From positions 167,251,590 through 167,315,589 of the forward strand of contig OY998176.1 in the NCBI GenBank assembly GCA_963921935.1: DNA of 64,000 bases. Reading direction: 5' to 3'. Every line of letters begins with the position of its first letter. The first letter of the stretch is position 1. Positions 45,335 through 56,895 of the stretch are shown in pieces. Under the pieces are notes generated by a model, which worked only from the letters and a program-made list of their open reading frames with translations, made no database searches and was not told the origin of the DNA. The translations under genes were made by a program, and so were the position numbers. The DNA comes from Galeruca laticollis (Eukaryota > Arthropoda > Insecta > Coleoptera > Chrysomelidae).

Positions 45335-45975
45335 CTTCTTCTTCTTCAAGTGCCCTCTTCACTACTGAAGGTTGGCGACAATACCAGCAAACTCCTCTCT
45401 ATTTCTTGCTGCTCTCAATAGGGTACATGTATCTAATCCTGTCCACTCTCTTATATTCTTAAGCCGTGAGAATTTTCGTCTTCCGGGTCTTCTTCGGCCC
45501 TCTATCTTTCCCTCCATAAGCAGTCTCAAAAGTTGATATTTTTCTCCTCTGTATACATGTCCCAGATAACCAGTTTTGCGCTGTTTCACATGTTGTAAAA
45601 GTTCCCTGTCTGTTCCCATCATTCTTATAACATTTTCATTTGTCATTCTTCGGGTCCATGGTATCTTCAAAAGTCTGCGGAAGATCCATATTTCCAATGC
45701 TTCCACTCGCTGCATTATCCTCTTTCCCATTGTCTAGGATTCCGAGCCATATAAGAGGACAAAATAAATGTATGACTTCACAAAACGGTATCGAGTATCG
45801 AGTGACAGGGTGGCATTCGTTACAAATGTCTTCATTCTCACGAACGTGGCTCTTGCGTTTTCAATTCGAGCTCGAATTTCGGTCTCTGATTCCAAGTTTT
45901 GGGTAACCCAGCACCCGAGATACTTGAATTTTCTCACTTCTTCTATTGGAGTACCATATATTCATATATTGGCTT
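45335..45975 (-). mobile_element. Non-LTR retrotransposon copy, 5' truncated
   Basis: The minus-strand RT C-terminal region runs from VRKFKYLGCWVTQNLESETE (45734-45937), across one stop (after YGSES), to RRLLKIPWTRRMTNENVIRM, TGYLGHVYRGEKYQLLRLLM and GRRRPGRRKFSRLKNIREWT (45362-45730). It ends in a (CTT)n tract at 45335-45347, the (AAG)n tail. It is the same family as 1-986. Its truncated 5' end at ~45975 abuts the P-like transposase and marks where that gene is cut off. Confidence 0.88.
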
Positions 45976-45979
45976 TTGG

Positions 45980-47838
45980 CTATATTCCCTTTTGAACGAC
46001 CTGCAAACTTTTCTTGCCAATGCATCTCATTTCAAAGACGGTGGAAGACATTTTTTCTAAAATCTCATCTTGTAAATCCATACTGAGACCGTATGGCTTT
46101 TTTGTAGGTACATTTGCTGAAATTGAATAGGAATTCATCACATCAAACCAATTATTAACCATCTCAAAAAAATCAGCCACTTTTGCTGTGTTTTTTTTAT
46201 CGACACCAGGCAAGTATAATTTTAGTGCAGTTGCTGTGGTGTTTGAAAATAACTGAGCTGCCAGTTTTACATTTTGTCTTTGTGTCTTCTCGACATTAAT
46301 ATGTAATGGCGTTAGTTTGTAACATGAATTTATTTCTGATCGAGTGGTCTCAATCAAATCCTTTACACAATCTTTAAGAATTTTAGTGCCATCTTTTAAT
46401 ACAAATCCACTATCTAAAAACCAGTTTCGCAGTAATTTCATTAAATGTGGGGCATCAGCAAAGAAGTAAATGGGATTTTTTGTAACTGGATGGTATGAAT
46501 AGGTTTTGTCAATTGTAATATCAATTTCCTTCCATAATCCTTGATTGCCTCCACCACAGTCGGAATTGCAAGCTAGAACATTATATTTAATTTCGTGTAA
46601 ACGAGTAATTATATTTTCAAGAAGTTCTTTGTTCATTTTTTGATCGAACCCAATGTAAACAGGTTGTTTCCAGTTACTAAACTAACCGCGTGCCATAATA
46701 ACCTGGACATATTGATGTGGTCCCAGAATTTCGTCTTCTTTCTGATGATATGCATATAAAGAAGACACCTTCATTTCATCAAAGCATAATACAGTTGCCC
46801 TAAAACGAGAATTTTTGGTCTGACCTGCAATTCCCATAATGCGTAAGACATCTTCTAAAACTCCATGTGTTAAATCAATATGGGAAGCCCACTGTTGCAA
46901 AGTAGATAATCCTGGTAGTGGATAATGCAGAGTTTTTCGTAGATAAATATATGACCTCTTACTAAAATATCTCAGTGTAAAAGCTTTGGATATTTCATCC
47001 TGTGTCCATCGAGCCTTGGTTTTCTTTTTTAAGGCAATTTCAACTTGATTTGGTGTTAAAATATGTTGCAAGGCCAACTTAATTTTTCCTTCAAGACTAC
47101 TGTTTTTTTCAAAATTGTATTTCTTAATTTCCTGTTCTAAATTGGAGATACTCAATTTCAAAATATTTTCGTTGTTTTCGTGATTCAAAATTGTTTTCTT
47201 CAGCTGCTCATTTTCTTGTTTCGATAAAGCAAATTTTCTTTCCCAAATATCATGTTCACTTTCGTAACTTGTGGATGGAAGGTCTGAAATATCCATAGAA
47301 TTGTTATCATCTGCTCCAGTTTTTTCTGCAGTTTGTGTTAAACGCTTTACTAGGTCTTTGTTTTCTTTTCTAATCATTCGATGATTTCTTTCAGATGGTT
47401 CTCTATTAACACCCAAAGGTAAGAATAATGTGGGAATGGCTAAAAGAAAATTACAAAGTAAAGCAAACATAATACAATGCTTCTGTATAAAGTTTTCATT
47501 CATATATAAATTAATATTAATACCTATATAGTATTTAAATTTCTACTTGTAAATTTAATTATTTTTTCAAGCATACCTGTTTTTTTCAATTTTTTCGGTT
47601 GAAAATTCATTAAACGAGCTTGCACTTCATCATCATAATCAGTTAAAAGAAAATGTTTACTGCATATTCTTTTATTCTTCGGAGTCCAATCATCTTTCCG
47701 GCATAACTTTCGGACCCACTCTTTTAATATTTTGGGGTCTTTAGGGAACGTGAAAAACATGACCTTTTCGCATTTTGGATCTGGCTTTTTTGAATTGCTT
47801 TTACATGTAGCAATGGCACAAATATTACCACCGCTCAT
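45980..47838 (-). pseudogene. P-element-like transposase, C-terminally truncated
   Basis: Exon 1 (47838-47577) encodes a THAP zinc domain: CAIATCKSN, VMFFTFPKDPKILKEWVRKL, RICSKHF. A 137-bp intron (47576-47440, donor GTATGC, acceptor TTTTAG) joins to AIPTLFLP, the THAP AVPTIF box. Exon 2 continues with a leucine-rich coiled coil (KLSISNLEQEIKKYNFEKNS), ILTPNQVEIALKKKTKARWT, the RNase H-like core with LCFDEMKV, GPHQYVQVIMARG, then one TAG at 46682 and VLACNSDCGGGNQGLWKE, FADAPHLMKLLRNWF and the GTP-binding-like insertion region to 45980. It matches P transposase/THAP9 order. The last part is lost to the non-LTR insertion. Confidence 0.85.
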
Positions 47839-48932
47839 CTAAATAAATTAGAAAAAAATGTTTTAAATGAAAAGTTAAATAAGGATTGAAAGTTATAACA
47901 AACCTTAAATTCCACAGGATGTCAATCAAATCTCTTTTCTTAATACTTTTTACACTGAATAATAATAAAAATAAGTTCACAAATGAATAGTTTATAGAAT
48001 TTCAAATAACGCAACATGCATGCAAACTCGGTTCTGTCGTCTGAGTGACGTAATCACTCCCTCCTCCGTCGCTTCCGCCATCCGTTATCCAGGCAACCTA
48101 CCCTTTCTAGAGATCTTGGGCGAGAACCATCTAAGAGTTTGTGGTTTGTGAACGGGTCTTCACATCGCTCACTGAGTTCTACAGTGGCACAACAGCAAAA
48201 ATGAGGTTTCAAGATAAATGACTTTGAAAGTTTGATTATACCATAAATGATGCTTAAAGTGGAAACATAATATAAAAAATAACTAGATAGGAGGAAGCAA
48301 GTACTTGATAGTGGAGAGTTAACGAAAAACACACTTTGTAGAAATTTTTCATAAGTGGTAGCACAAAAAGCTTTTCATTCATGAATGAAGATAATGAAAT
48401 AATCAATTATTACTGTTTAATAAGTTCATAAAATGAAAATTCAAAAAACGTTATACTTTTTACTACAGTTTTATTGGCATAGTCTATTTCTTAATGTCTG
48501 ACCGCACAGCAGCCTAATTAAATATTCAAATAGAAAATTATCTCTTACAGAGTGATCCTAAGAATTTTACAAGTAAATACTAAAATTCTAATGCAAAACA
48601 AGGAGGTGTCTGTATTGGTTATCTGTACATCCCTGTTTCAGCTCAGAATACAATATGGTAATAAAACTGAACAATGCCAGCAAAAAGATAAACAGTGCGG
48701 CAGTGGCGGAGATTACGATATTAGTTCATTTTGCTTATTTAATTAGATTCGGTCAACATTATAGTTGAAACAAAATTCATTCGTTTAGGCCTATTAACAA
48801 GTTACATTTTCATTTTTATCAAATTAAATTAATTAAAGAAAATATAGTTTAATTCTCATAATTCAAATTTATTGACAATGAATTAATGTATATTAAGTAA
48901 AGTAAACATATCATTTATAGGAAATATATAAT
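47839..48932. other. Spacer, probable 5' flank of the P-like gene
   Basis: The part next to the P-like start (48040-48130) is less AT-rich and, read on the minus strand, holds TGATTACGTCAC, a CRE-like site, which could be promoter sequence. P-type terminal repeats were not found. The rest has no recognised content. Confidence 0.35.
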
Positions 48933-50150
48933 TCAATCTATAGTATCATCCTCTTTGCAGGCCATACAAGAATCATCCGAAGACTCGTCGAGAGAGATCA
49001 CTATAGGTTCTATAGTTAGTTCTATGAGGTTATCCAAAACCCACATTTTCTCTTCCTCTTTAATTACATGATTCACAGCATCTCTCCAGTTCTCTTCAGT
49101 TATTGTTGGCAATGAGTACTTCATAAGTTCACGAACATCTTTCATTTTAAATGTTTTATTATGTCTAGCTCCATAACCTTTCATTTGGGCCCATATTAAC
49201 TCTATTGCATTTAATTCACATTGGTATGGCTGCAAACGAAGCACTGTTATCCCACGATTCTTGGCTATTTCATCAATAACAAACTTTTCAAATTGTAGCT
49301 TGTGATCTGAAGCAACCTTTAAAACTGTTTTTTTCAACATATCATCTTCATATGGTATATCTTTTACGATTAACCAGTTTCTAATATCAGCTTTTCTCCA
49401 AGAGGTAGATGGAAGATTTTCTGTTAATCGTGAATGATAAGTGGCATTGTCCATAACGATTACAGCAATATTTGGAATTAATTCGACCATTTGAGTGAAA
49501 TACATCTGCAGTCATTTCTTCATGATAGTCTTTGGTTGATGTTGACTGAAACTCCAGTAAACCACCTTCAACGAACCCTTGATTGCATCCTATATTCGTT
49601 ATTATTAGTCGGCGACCTTTAACGATAGGAGTTTTCAGTCCAGTAGATAAACCTTCTATGAAAGCTTGACGACTGGTTTGAATACGTTTGTCCTGCCATA
49701 TTTTTTTCACTGAATGTCCTTCATTGAGCCATGTCTTATCTAGATAATAGATTTGTCTTCCCTCCTGTCTGTATTTTCGGATATCTCGTAAATACTGGTG
49801 TCTCCAACATATTATTTCTTCGTTGTCGATTAGCACTGATTTGCGATTTTGCTTCTCCCAAGTAAAATTTAATTTGTGTAATATTTTCCACAAAGTTTTT
49901 CGCCCTATGTCAGGCAAATTCTCGTCCTCCAACACCATTCTTAGAATTCTGTCAAGGGTTGGAATGTCTCTTTTAAAATATAATTCATGTAGTTTTAGTC
50001 TTATTGTATTTTGCATATGTTCATCAAGGTCAAATGGTTTTCTTCCAGTTGACTTTTTAGGTGGAGATATATTTCCATTTTTCCTCTCTCTTAGAAGCCT
50101 CTAAATAGTGGATTCACTAACTCCTGTCATATTGGACAGTAGCAGCCGGC
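48933..50150 (-). pseudogene. Second DD82E transposase
   Basis: Minus strand: SNMTGVSESTI helix-turn-helix near 50120 (stop after it), then TGRKPFDLDEH and FKRDIPTLDRILRMVLEDEN (49387-50016), first aspartate YYLDKTWLNEGHSVKKIW, GRRLIITNIGCNQGFVEGGL, a frameshift near 49450, then AVIVMDNATYHS and RLQPYQCELNAIELIWAQMK (48933-49505). The last aspartate and glutamate are again 82 residues apart. LDKT replaces the usual LDET. It is related to, but clearly divergent from, the copy at 27830-29831 and has no intron that I can see. Confidence 0.82.
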
Positions 50151-52141
50151 ATTTGATGTACAACAGCATCATGCACATGTAACACTACAGTCTTCGTTTG
50201 TAAGCTAATCACGCTCTTACACTTTACTGGGGTAAAACTTGAACACAACACAGTTAACACTTATGGAACATAAGCGACTCTAAGCAAAACAAATTATACA
50301 AATTTGGGCGAGACCAAGTTTCACCGTATATACCTGCAAAATTTCTAAGTAGTCATTGGGACAATCCCTGGTAGGACCCCATTGTAATGTTTCTTGGAAA
50401 TGTTATTATCAACATTCCAAAAATCAGAAAGTAATTATCTGAAGAATAAATTGATAAATGGTTTGTTAATATGTCTCCCAAGAATTGACCTGCTTCAAAT
50501 TCTCAAGATAATTAATTAAATATTCAGTCGGAATAGTTGCGTTACAAGGTTATCTCAAAAATAATTCATTGTTTTAACTGTATGTACTCTACAAATGTAT
50601 GGAGGTCAGTTATTTGTTTTAACTAACCGAATTTACATTTATATTACCTTTATATATCAGATCGGGTATAAAATTAAATAGTAAATAAATTCCTCAGATG
50701 AACTGTGACGCTTATGCTATACTACCTGACTAGCATCTGTGATCTTTTCGCGTGCTGTCAGTCAATAAGAAACATAATATAATAGAAAATTAAAAACTCA
50801 CAGAATTTAATAATCACCTCACAAAAAAACATAGACTCCTAGGTACCTTCGAAATGTATCTTTGACCAAACTACTGCTAAAATGAAAAAATTGTTTAACA
50901 GTGTCAAAAAATTCAATTTTCTGAACCATACCACCTAATTATTTTTCATTACAAAACAAAATTATGAATAAAAAATATAGCAAAACACTTAGTTAAAAAA
51001 ATGTTTTAGTTGTTAATGAAAAAATGCAAATTGGTGTAGAAATCACATTGATTTTTGATGATGGCATTCGATTTAACTAGATACATTAGATCTTCATACG
51101 TTTTCTTGGTAATTGGAATCTTAATCTGATAAGCCTTATCAATTCCAATAGCTTCAAAGGAGGATAGATTGTTGGGATTTCTTGTCCGCTTATTTAATAA
51201 ATTGACGGATTTGAAATCAACTTCTGAACGAAGTTTTATAGAAGACTTTGCTGGGGTTATCTTTTTCGACCTTGAATATTGATACATCGGTAAATTTGAA
51301 GACTCCTTCAGTGTCAGTCTTCAGATTTGAAGCAGCTCTCTCTGTCAGTTTTTTTAAATTAAGAAAGTCTTCATAAGACTATTCAAAATTTTGAAAGGTA
51401 TTCCACTTTTCTTTGCTGTTTGTACTAACGTGACATATTGCGCTGTCCTGTCTTTAGTGCTCTGTTAACATTTTTTTTCATTGAGTGAATGAACATTGTC
51501 ACCCTCATTTTGAGTATCACCAGTAACTAAAAAGTTATGCGCCACTGACTTTATTTTATAATGTGTCAGGGTGCATAAGAAAACTGCCAATGCAAATTTA
51601 TTTTTTTGTTGCCCGGCTCAATTGTCAGAGTAAAACAAAACCTCAAGCTTTTCATAGTTAACTTTCTCAGCCGTTTTCTTCAAAAAATTGAGAAAAATAA
51701 GTTCCTTTTTAAACTGCTCCTCGTTTTCCTTCTCCTTAGTGCCACATGAAACAATGTACGTCACCTTGTCCTTTTTTTGTCAAGTTATAGTTCGATAATT
51801 TGGACCTATAGTAGAAGGAAGAGACTTGACCAGTCGCTGTTGGCAACGCCGCTTGTAAGTCGAAGCACGCCATTTGACAATCTGGCGAAATCATGCTCTT
51901 ATCTCTGAACTCATCTTCCCCACTCAAAACTTTTTCCTATTGATGTTTCTCATATTGCTCTTGCATTTGTTCTCTCGCTTCTTCGCTAGAGTTTTGAAAG
52001 AGTACGCAAACCTGGCATTAGTATTCCTTTGGCACAAAAGAGCAATATTGAATTCGTGGTAAAATACTTCTCTGTACATTGAAACTTTAGCAATTGGCTT
52101 ATTCTCTTTCTACCAATCATCTTCATAGTCTCTACATAACT

Positions 52142-52595
52142 TAGTCCAGTCATTATAGTAAGTTCACCTCGGAATTCAAGATACCCAGCTGTAAGTCTGT
52201 AAATACTTGTATATTGACACCCTAAAAGTTGTCTCAAAACCTACATATGGTAGGGTGTAAGCAACTATTAAATTTCAAGGTCAAAGTTCACAAAAATCGG
52301 TTTTTTGGGCTTTTTTTAGAAATATCTCATTTCCTATGGGTTTTTTTGCTATTTGTATTTACTATCAATATTGTAGAATACAAAATTCTCTACAAATTTT
52401 GTTTAAAAAAATTTTTTATACGGTGAACCGTTTTCGAGATAGAGGGCGGAGAGCGCGCGGTCACCGCATCACTTCAGGTCAACCGGTGCCTCCGGTCGCA
52501 AACGCGCCATATATAGTTGATGAACTATCGATAAATCAATGATTATAAATATTTGTCAATTTTTATTAACTATTATATTATATTTTATCATTTTT
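52142..52595 (+). repeat. Left arm of long inverted repeat
   Basis: It matches the inverse of 53812-54273. Landmarks in both arms: CCCAGCTGTAAGTCTGTAAA, ACCTACATATGGTAGGGTGT, CCGTTTTCGAGATAGAGGG-like sequence and TCACTTCAGGTCAACCGGTG, then ATGGCGCG inverse near the inner edge. Differences are a few percent by eye. Confidence 0.9.
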
Positions 52596-52861
52596 TTCCT
52601 AACTTATATCCACTTTTTATTCAGTATTAATTTATTTAACAACACTTACCTGCCCATGTAATTGCAGAATTGTTAATGAAAATATAAGAATTATATTTGA
52701 ATTTTAACCTAATTAATATTAATAACTTCTTACATGATGAAAAAAACAAATAAATTATGAATTAATCTTTTCAATAAAAAATATCATTGAATAAATTTTT
52801 TTTATTGAAAGTAAAAAAATGGAATAAAGGGTACAAAAAGTACAATTTATAATTTTAATCA

Positions 52862-53812
52862 TCTTCTTCCTCTTCATCGTCGTCTTCTGGCTGCTGGTAA
52901 ATTTCATTATCGTCTTCAACGACATTTGTCTCAAGTTCTTCCATGATTTCGGGGTCAAAGGTTCCATCTTCGTCAATGTCGCTCTGATATGGTAGAGCAT
53001 TGAGACAAGCTTGCCGATTACATTGGCCACAAGCTAAAGATCATTGCTAGCCCGCTGTCCTGCATCCGCATCGGGAACCACAACCACTCTTGCAGTTGCA
53101 GAAAATTGAATTTAGCAAATCTTCTGTAGCAGGTGGTAAAATTGTCATGATAGGCTCCAGAAAATCGTTTCGCATGGCCCAACCCCGCACCTGGGGTTCC
53201 AAATCATGCCCTAACCAAGTTTGAACTTGATAGTATACACGTTTGAAATGTTGATTAGCAGCTGCACTTGTTGGTGGAATATTTGAAAGCTGCACAGGTT
53301 TATTAAGTTTTGTAGACTTGACGTAATGCATATAACGAAGATGATCGAGACTTTTCACAGATTTCGGAGCGTTATAGACTGCCAATAAGGTTTGAGTTCC
53401 ACTCTCTAATAATCTCTGGGCCGAACAATTTTCTTCCTCAAATGCTGCAGCCAGTTCCAGTTTCTCAAAAACTTTTAAAAATGATTTTTTCCCTTTTTAA
53501 AAAGCGCAGAAGTTGTGTCACAGCCACTTAATGCGTGCAGAAATAAAATATGTTCTTTGGAATGAGGATAGTTATCAAAACTTTTAGTCGAGTATATCTC
53601 CGTTTTTACATTTCCTTTCTCAACTTTTTTAAAGAAAATTTCTTGTTCGTAAGACAGTGTACGCCCAATTAAAATTACAAGTAAATCAATATCTTGTCCT
53701 ATTATAACTGCAGTTTTTTTAGACTTTAATTCATCAATTGCAGTTTCAACAATAAGAATAAGATGGTAAACGGTTATCAGTATTATTGAATAGATATAGA
53801 TTTAATGCATGA
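52862..53812 (-). pseudogene. Protein of long-inverted-repeat element, broken
   Basis: Minus-strand order: AVIIGQDIDLLVILIGRTLS, HSKEHILFLHALSGCDTTSA, then (after a one-base frameshift in an A-run near 53485) LAAAFEEENCSAQRLLESGT, SLDHLRYMHYVKSTKLNKPV, LPPATEDLLNSIFCNCKSGC, a cysteine-rich CGSRCGC...CGQCNRQACLN block with two stops at ~53041-53050, and an acidic tail. The QDIDLL and GCD motifs recall the DxD and GCD positions of FEN1/XPG-type nucleases, and the cysteine block recalls tesmin-like CXC domains; both are inference. I do not recognise a named family. Confidence 0.65.
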
Positions 53813-54273
53813 AGAAAATGATAAAATATAATATCATAGTTAATAAAAATTGACAAATATTTATAATCATTGATTTATCGATAGTTCATCAACTATATAT
53901 GGCGCGTTTTCGACCGGAGGCACCGGTTGACCTGAAGTGATGCGGTGACCGTGCGCTCTCCACCCTCTATCTCGAAAACGGTTCATCGTATAAAAAATTT
54001 TTTTAAACAAAATTCGTAAAGAATTTTGTATTCTACAATTTTGATGATAAATACAAATAGCAAAACCCATAGGAAATGAGATATTTCCAAAAAAAGTGCA
54101 AAAAACCGATTTTTGTGACCTTTGATCTTGAAATTTAATAGTTGCTTACACCCTACCATATGTAGGTTTTGAGACAACTTTTAGGGTGACAATATACAAG
54201 TATTTACAGACTTACAGCTGGGTATCTCGAATTCCGAGATTCTTACCTAATTTAAGCTTAAATGACTGGACTA
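53812..54273 (-). repeat. Right arm of long inverted repeat
   Basis: Inverse of 52142-52595. A short open frame appears in each arm (52336-52542 and 53867-54070), ending in near-identical sequence; these are a by-product of the repeat unless shown to be expressed. Confidence 0.9.
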
Positions 54274-54639
54274 AACTGAGCTAATGTTTTCCCGCCTTCG
54301 ATATATACTTTCTGACTATACACGCGAACATAATGACTCTCGATAGTAGGAACTGAGGAAATGTGCTTTCTCATTCCATTTTTAATCTCTTCTGATATGT
54401 GGTTGTGTTTTTTTGTTTTTTATGTGTGTCTCGAAGATCATGTCCCAAAAGACCTACTGGTCTTTTGGAAATACAGTGCAAATGCACCGGTTTGTAATGA
54501 CGAAAGTCGAAAAAGAAAATACTTTGCACACTCTAATTTTTTTGTCTTTTTTTCAATAAGTGGAAATCATTGTTTTTGACTCTACCGTCATTCTTTGTTG
54601 TATTAACCTTTTCCATCAATGTCACTATGCAAATCCTGC

Positions 54640-55460
54640 AGTTCCAACTGGTGCTCCCCTATTCTTATAATCCTTGAAATGCACTCATGGAAATATCAAG
54701 CAAGGAGGAACTACTCTTCCGCTCACTGTTATGATGGAACACGCGATCATCAAAACACCTCGCTCTCCCGATGTAACCGGCCCATCTGTTTCTAATCCTT
54801 TTTGGGGATTATGAACGGTAGTGAGTGCAGTTTCATCTAAATTATATAATATGCTCGCGGGAGATACCTTGTCACCAAACTTGGAATAAACTTTTTCTAA
54901 ATTGTCGAAAAAATGTTAACGGTGATTCTACTAAGAGCAGTAGCTTCTGGCTTTTGAACTGAAAGTACGGGAAGCCTTTTCTTAAATTCATAGAACCAGT
55001 CCAGTCCAATTGATTTATTTTTATGTCAAATGTTTGGAATTTTATAATTATTTGTAACTGCCAGCTGATAACCAAATTGCATCAGACGCTTTCCGTGATG
55101 CATATTTGCTGAATCTATAATATACTGTACTAGATCTTCTTCAAGTTCGATTGCTAAAACGTTGTTGACAGTATAATCTGGGTTATACCTTAAAGTCTCT
55201 GTTTCTTGCTCAGAAGCAGCATTGTATTTACTAACGTACCGATGCAATGTAGTACTATTGATATCCATTTCTCTCGCTACATTCCTTGTATTGCGGTTCT
55301 CATTAACGACCCGAAGTACAGAGACTTTCATTTTTTCGGGATCTGTGAGCCCTATTTCAGTTTCTGTTACGAACCGTTCTGGAAGTTTCTGAAACAAAAA
55401 TAAAAAATTTAAAATTAGAATGCACAGTGTATTATATGGGGCACAATGTGTCTGACACAC
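54640..55460 (-). pseudogene. Pogo/Tigger-like transposase fragment
   Basis: Minus strand: psq-type helix-turn-helix (MKVSVLRVVNENRNTRNVAR, then INSTTLHRYV), an ELEEDLVQYIIDSANMHHGK segment of the CENP-B-type domain, YEFKKRLPVLSVQKPEATAL after one stop, then ASILYNLDETALT-like sequence with the first catalytic aspartate near 54850 and a short DYKNRGAPVGTAGFA tail. Later catalytic residues are missing. Frame breaks lie near 55028 and 54915. It is different from the 7.6-11.6 kb element. Confidence 0.75.
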
Positions 55461-55537
55461 TGTGACCCATTCTTTTGTGACACAGTCTACCCCAAAATGC
55501 CATTAAGAATGAAATCACGTCCAAATAATATTAAAAT

Positions 55538-55677
55538 GGTATATTGTGTATTAAGTGCGTGAAGTAGACTTTATTACACAAGCGTGGAATTCGCAAAACG
55601 AGCGAAGCGACTGGAGCTGCCACGTGAGTATAAAAAGTCTTCACGCAAGTGTTGCACACTATACTTTTTCTACGATC
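55538..55677. repeat. Hairpin element copy 3
   Basis: Imperfect inverted arms (TGCGTGAAGTAGACTTTA and its inverse TAAAAAGTCTTCACGCA), with TATTGTGTA and CACTATAC outside and a loop containing ACGAGCGAAGCGACTGGAGC. Same layout as copies 1 and 2. Confidence 0.6.
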
Positions 55678-55689
55678 GTATAAATAAGC

Positions 55690-56344
55690 AAATTTAAAAG
55701 ACAAATATCGATTGAAATGAATTTGCTACTTTACTACCCCGTTCAGTAGGATCGAATCTCACACCACAGCAGGTATCTCAATTACAATCTGGTTCATAAG
55801 CCATTTTTCAGTCCCAAAATTTTCAATCTACAACTCCCATGCCTCTGGCTTCTTCTGGCTCTTCGTGCTCTCAATATTCCGCTCCATCGCCACATCAAAC
55901 TTCCACTTTGTACGACCAATCTAATGACGCACACAGTGACATCACCACTTAACTTCCCCGTTCCATAGGATTAGATTTTGCTCCACAGCAGTAGTTACCT
56001 CAATTAGAACCTGAGTCGACGGTCATTTTAGATTCCCGAAATTTTCAGTTTACAAATCACATATAACTGAACAATACCCCTGAAGATAAGATTCAGTTAC
56101 CTTCGTAGATTGTGTTCATAACAAAATGAGCATATTATAATATGTTAGTTAGTAGTTTGTATTAGTTTAATTATGGTAATGTTTCTGTGTTATTAAGAAA
56201 ATATCATAGTAGATATTTTATTTTTTCACGCTTACGTTTTGTTATCTTTTCATTTAGTGCTTTGGTTGATAAATACAATTTTCTTTCAACCTTCTTTTAA
56301 ATTTCGTAGTACCTAATGCCCATTTAATTTTTTAATGATAATAC
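55690..56344. other. Degenerate S/Q/P-rich coding-like stretch
   Basis: The plus-strand translation of 55735-56100 is rich in Ser, Gln and Pro, and a unit resembling LPRS(V/I)G...PQQ recurs twice about 225 bp apart (55738 and 55957). Stops interrupt it. It may be remains of a low-complexity protein exon; nothing more can be said. Confidence 0.3.
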
Positions 56345-56895
56345 CTAGGTAGGTAACAATAAATAGAAAAATAAAAATGCGCTTACCTTCAAATGCTCAG
56401 ATAATGCAATAATGAGTGCCTGACATACTTCTGGTACTATTGCCGATATTATTTGTGGAGAAACTTTAAAGAGGTAACTTAAGCTTTGGTATGAGTCGCC
56501 CGATGCTGAATATATCAGCGTAAGAGCTAATCGTTCTTTCGCTGGTATGGATAATCTAAATTGTGTATCCTTTTTCTGTATTTGGGGACCAATTTTACTT
56601 AACAACAAGTCAAAGTCTTCGTAACTGATCCTGCAGAAATTGTGAAATTTTCCCGACGGCTCCTTAAGCATATCCATGATCATGTTTGTACTGTTATACC
56701 TACAAACGTGTGAATGAATCTTCCTGTTCACATTACTCACATAGTTTAGATATTAAAACCTGTTCTTACCGAGATCTGCTTTTGTATAGAGTTTGCGTCC
56801 ACTATCTTCTTTTTTTTTCTCTTCTTTTTCTCTAATGCAATCACTGAGTATGCTTGTGCTGCAGCCAGCAGAAGTAGATATCTCCCGAAATCCAT
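56345..56895 (-). pseudogene. PIF/Harbinger transposase, 5' part
   Basis: Exon 1 (56895-56770) starts MDFGRYLLLLAAAQAYSVIA and is lysine-rich, ending at a GTAAGA donor. The next exon (to 56345) reads SGKFHNFCRISYEDFDLLLS, RLSIPAKERLALTLIYSASG and LSYLFKVSPQIISAIVPEVC, the conserved N-terminal block of HARBI1/Harbinger transposases, ending at a GTAAGC donor near 56386. The intron at ~56724-56769 joins one base out of frame, so either another splice site is used or there is a frameshift. The DDE core is missing. Confidence 0.75.

Larger units (their letters stand above)
52142..54273 (-). mobile_element. Long-inverted-repeat element with unplaced protein
   Basis: A 2132-bp unit flanked by AACT at 52138-52141 and 54274-54277, with ends TAGTCCAGTCATT and its inverse. 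Inverted arms of about 450 bp (52142-52595, 53812-54273) are near identical from 52168 and 54238 inward; the outermost ~25 bp are less so. The 1.2-kb centre encodes one minus-strand protein (see 52862-53812). Insertion is proven by host-frame closure. The 4-bp duplication and foldback-like arms fit no superfamily I can assign. Confidence 0.85.
51006..54580 (-). pseudogene. Unclassified DDE-like transposase split by an insertion
   Basis: Right part (54580-54274, minus): EEIKNGMRKHISSVPTIESH, then GGKTLAQL. Left part (52141-51006): CRDYEDDW, YREVFYHEFNIAL, then CQMACFDLQAALPTATGQVS, an FYYRSKLSNYNLT strand, YSDN.AGQQKNKFALAVFL, FLVTGDTQNEGDNVHSL and a C-terminal KKTYEDLMYLVKSNAIIK tail. Candidate acids are in FDLQ, YSDN and NEGD. 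The two parts join in frame when 52142-54273 and one AACT are removed. Several stops and frameshifts also occur in the left part. This family is common in insect genomes; I cannot name its superfamily. Confidence 0.7.

Noticed and set aside
52336..52542. Small open frames in the inverted-repeat arms as genes
   Set aside because: Present in both arms because the DNA is repeated; short, no start context or motif. They would need expression data.
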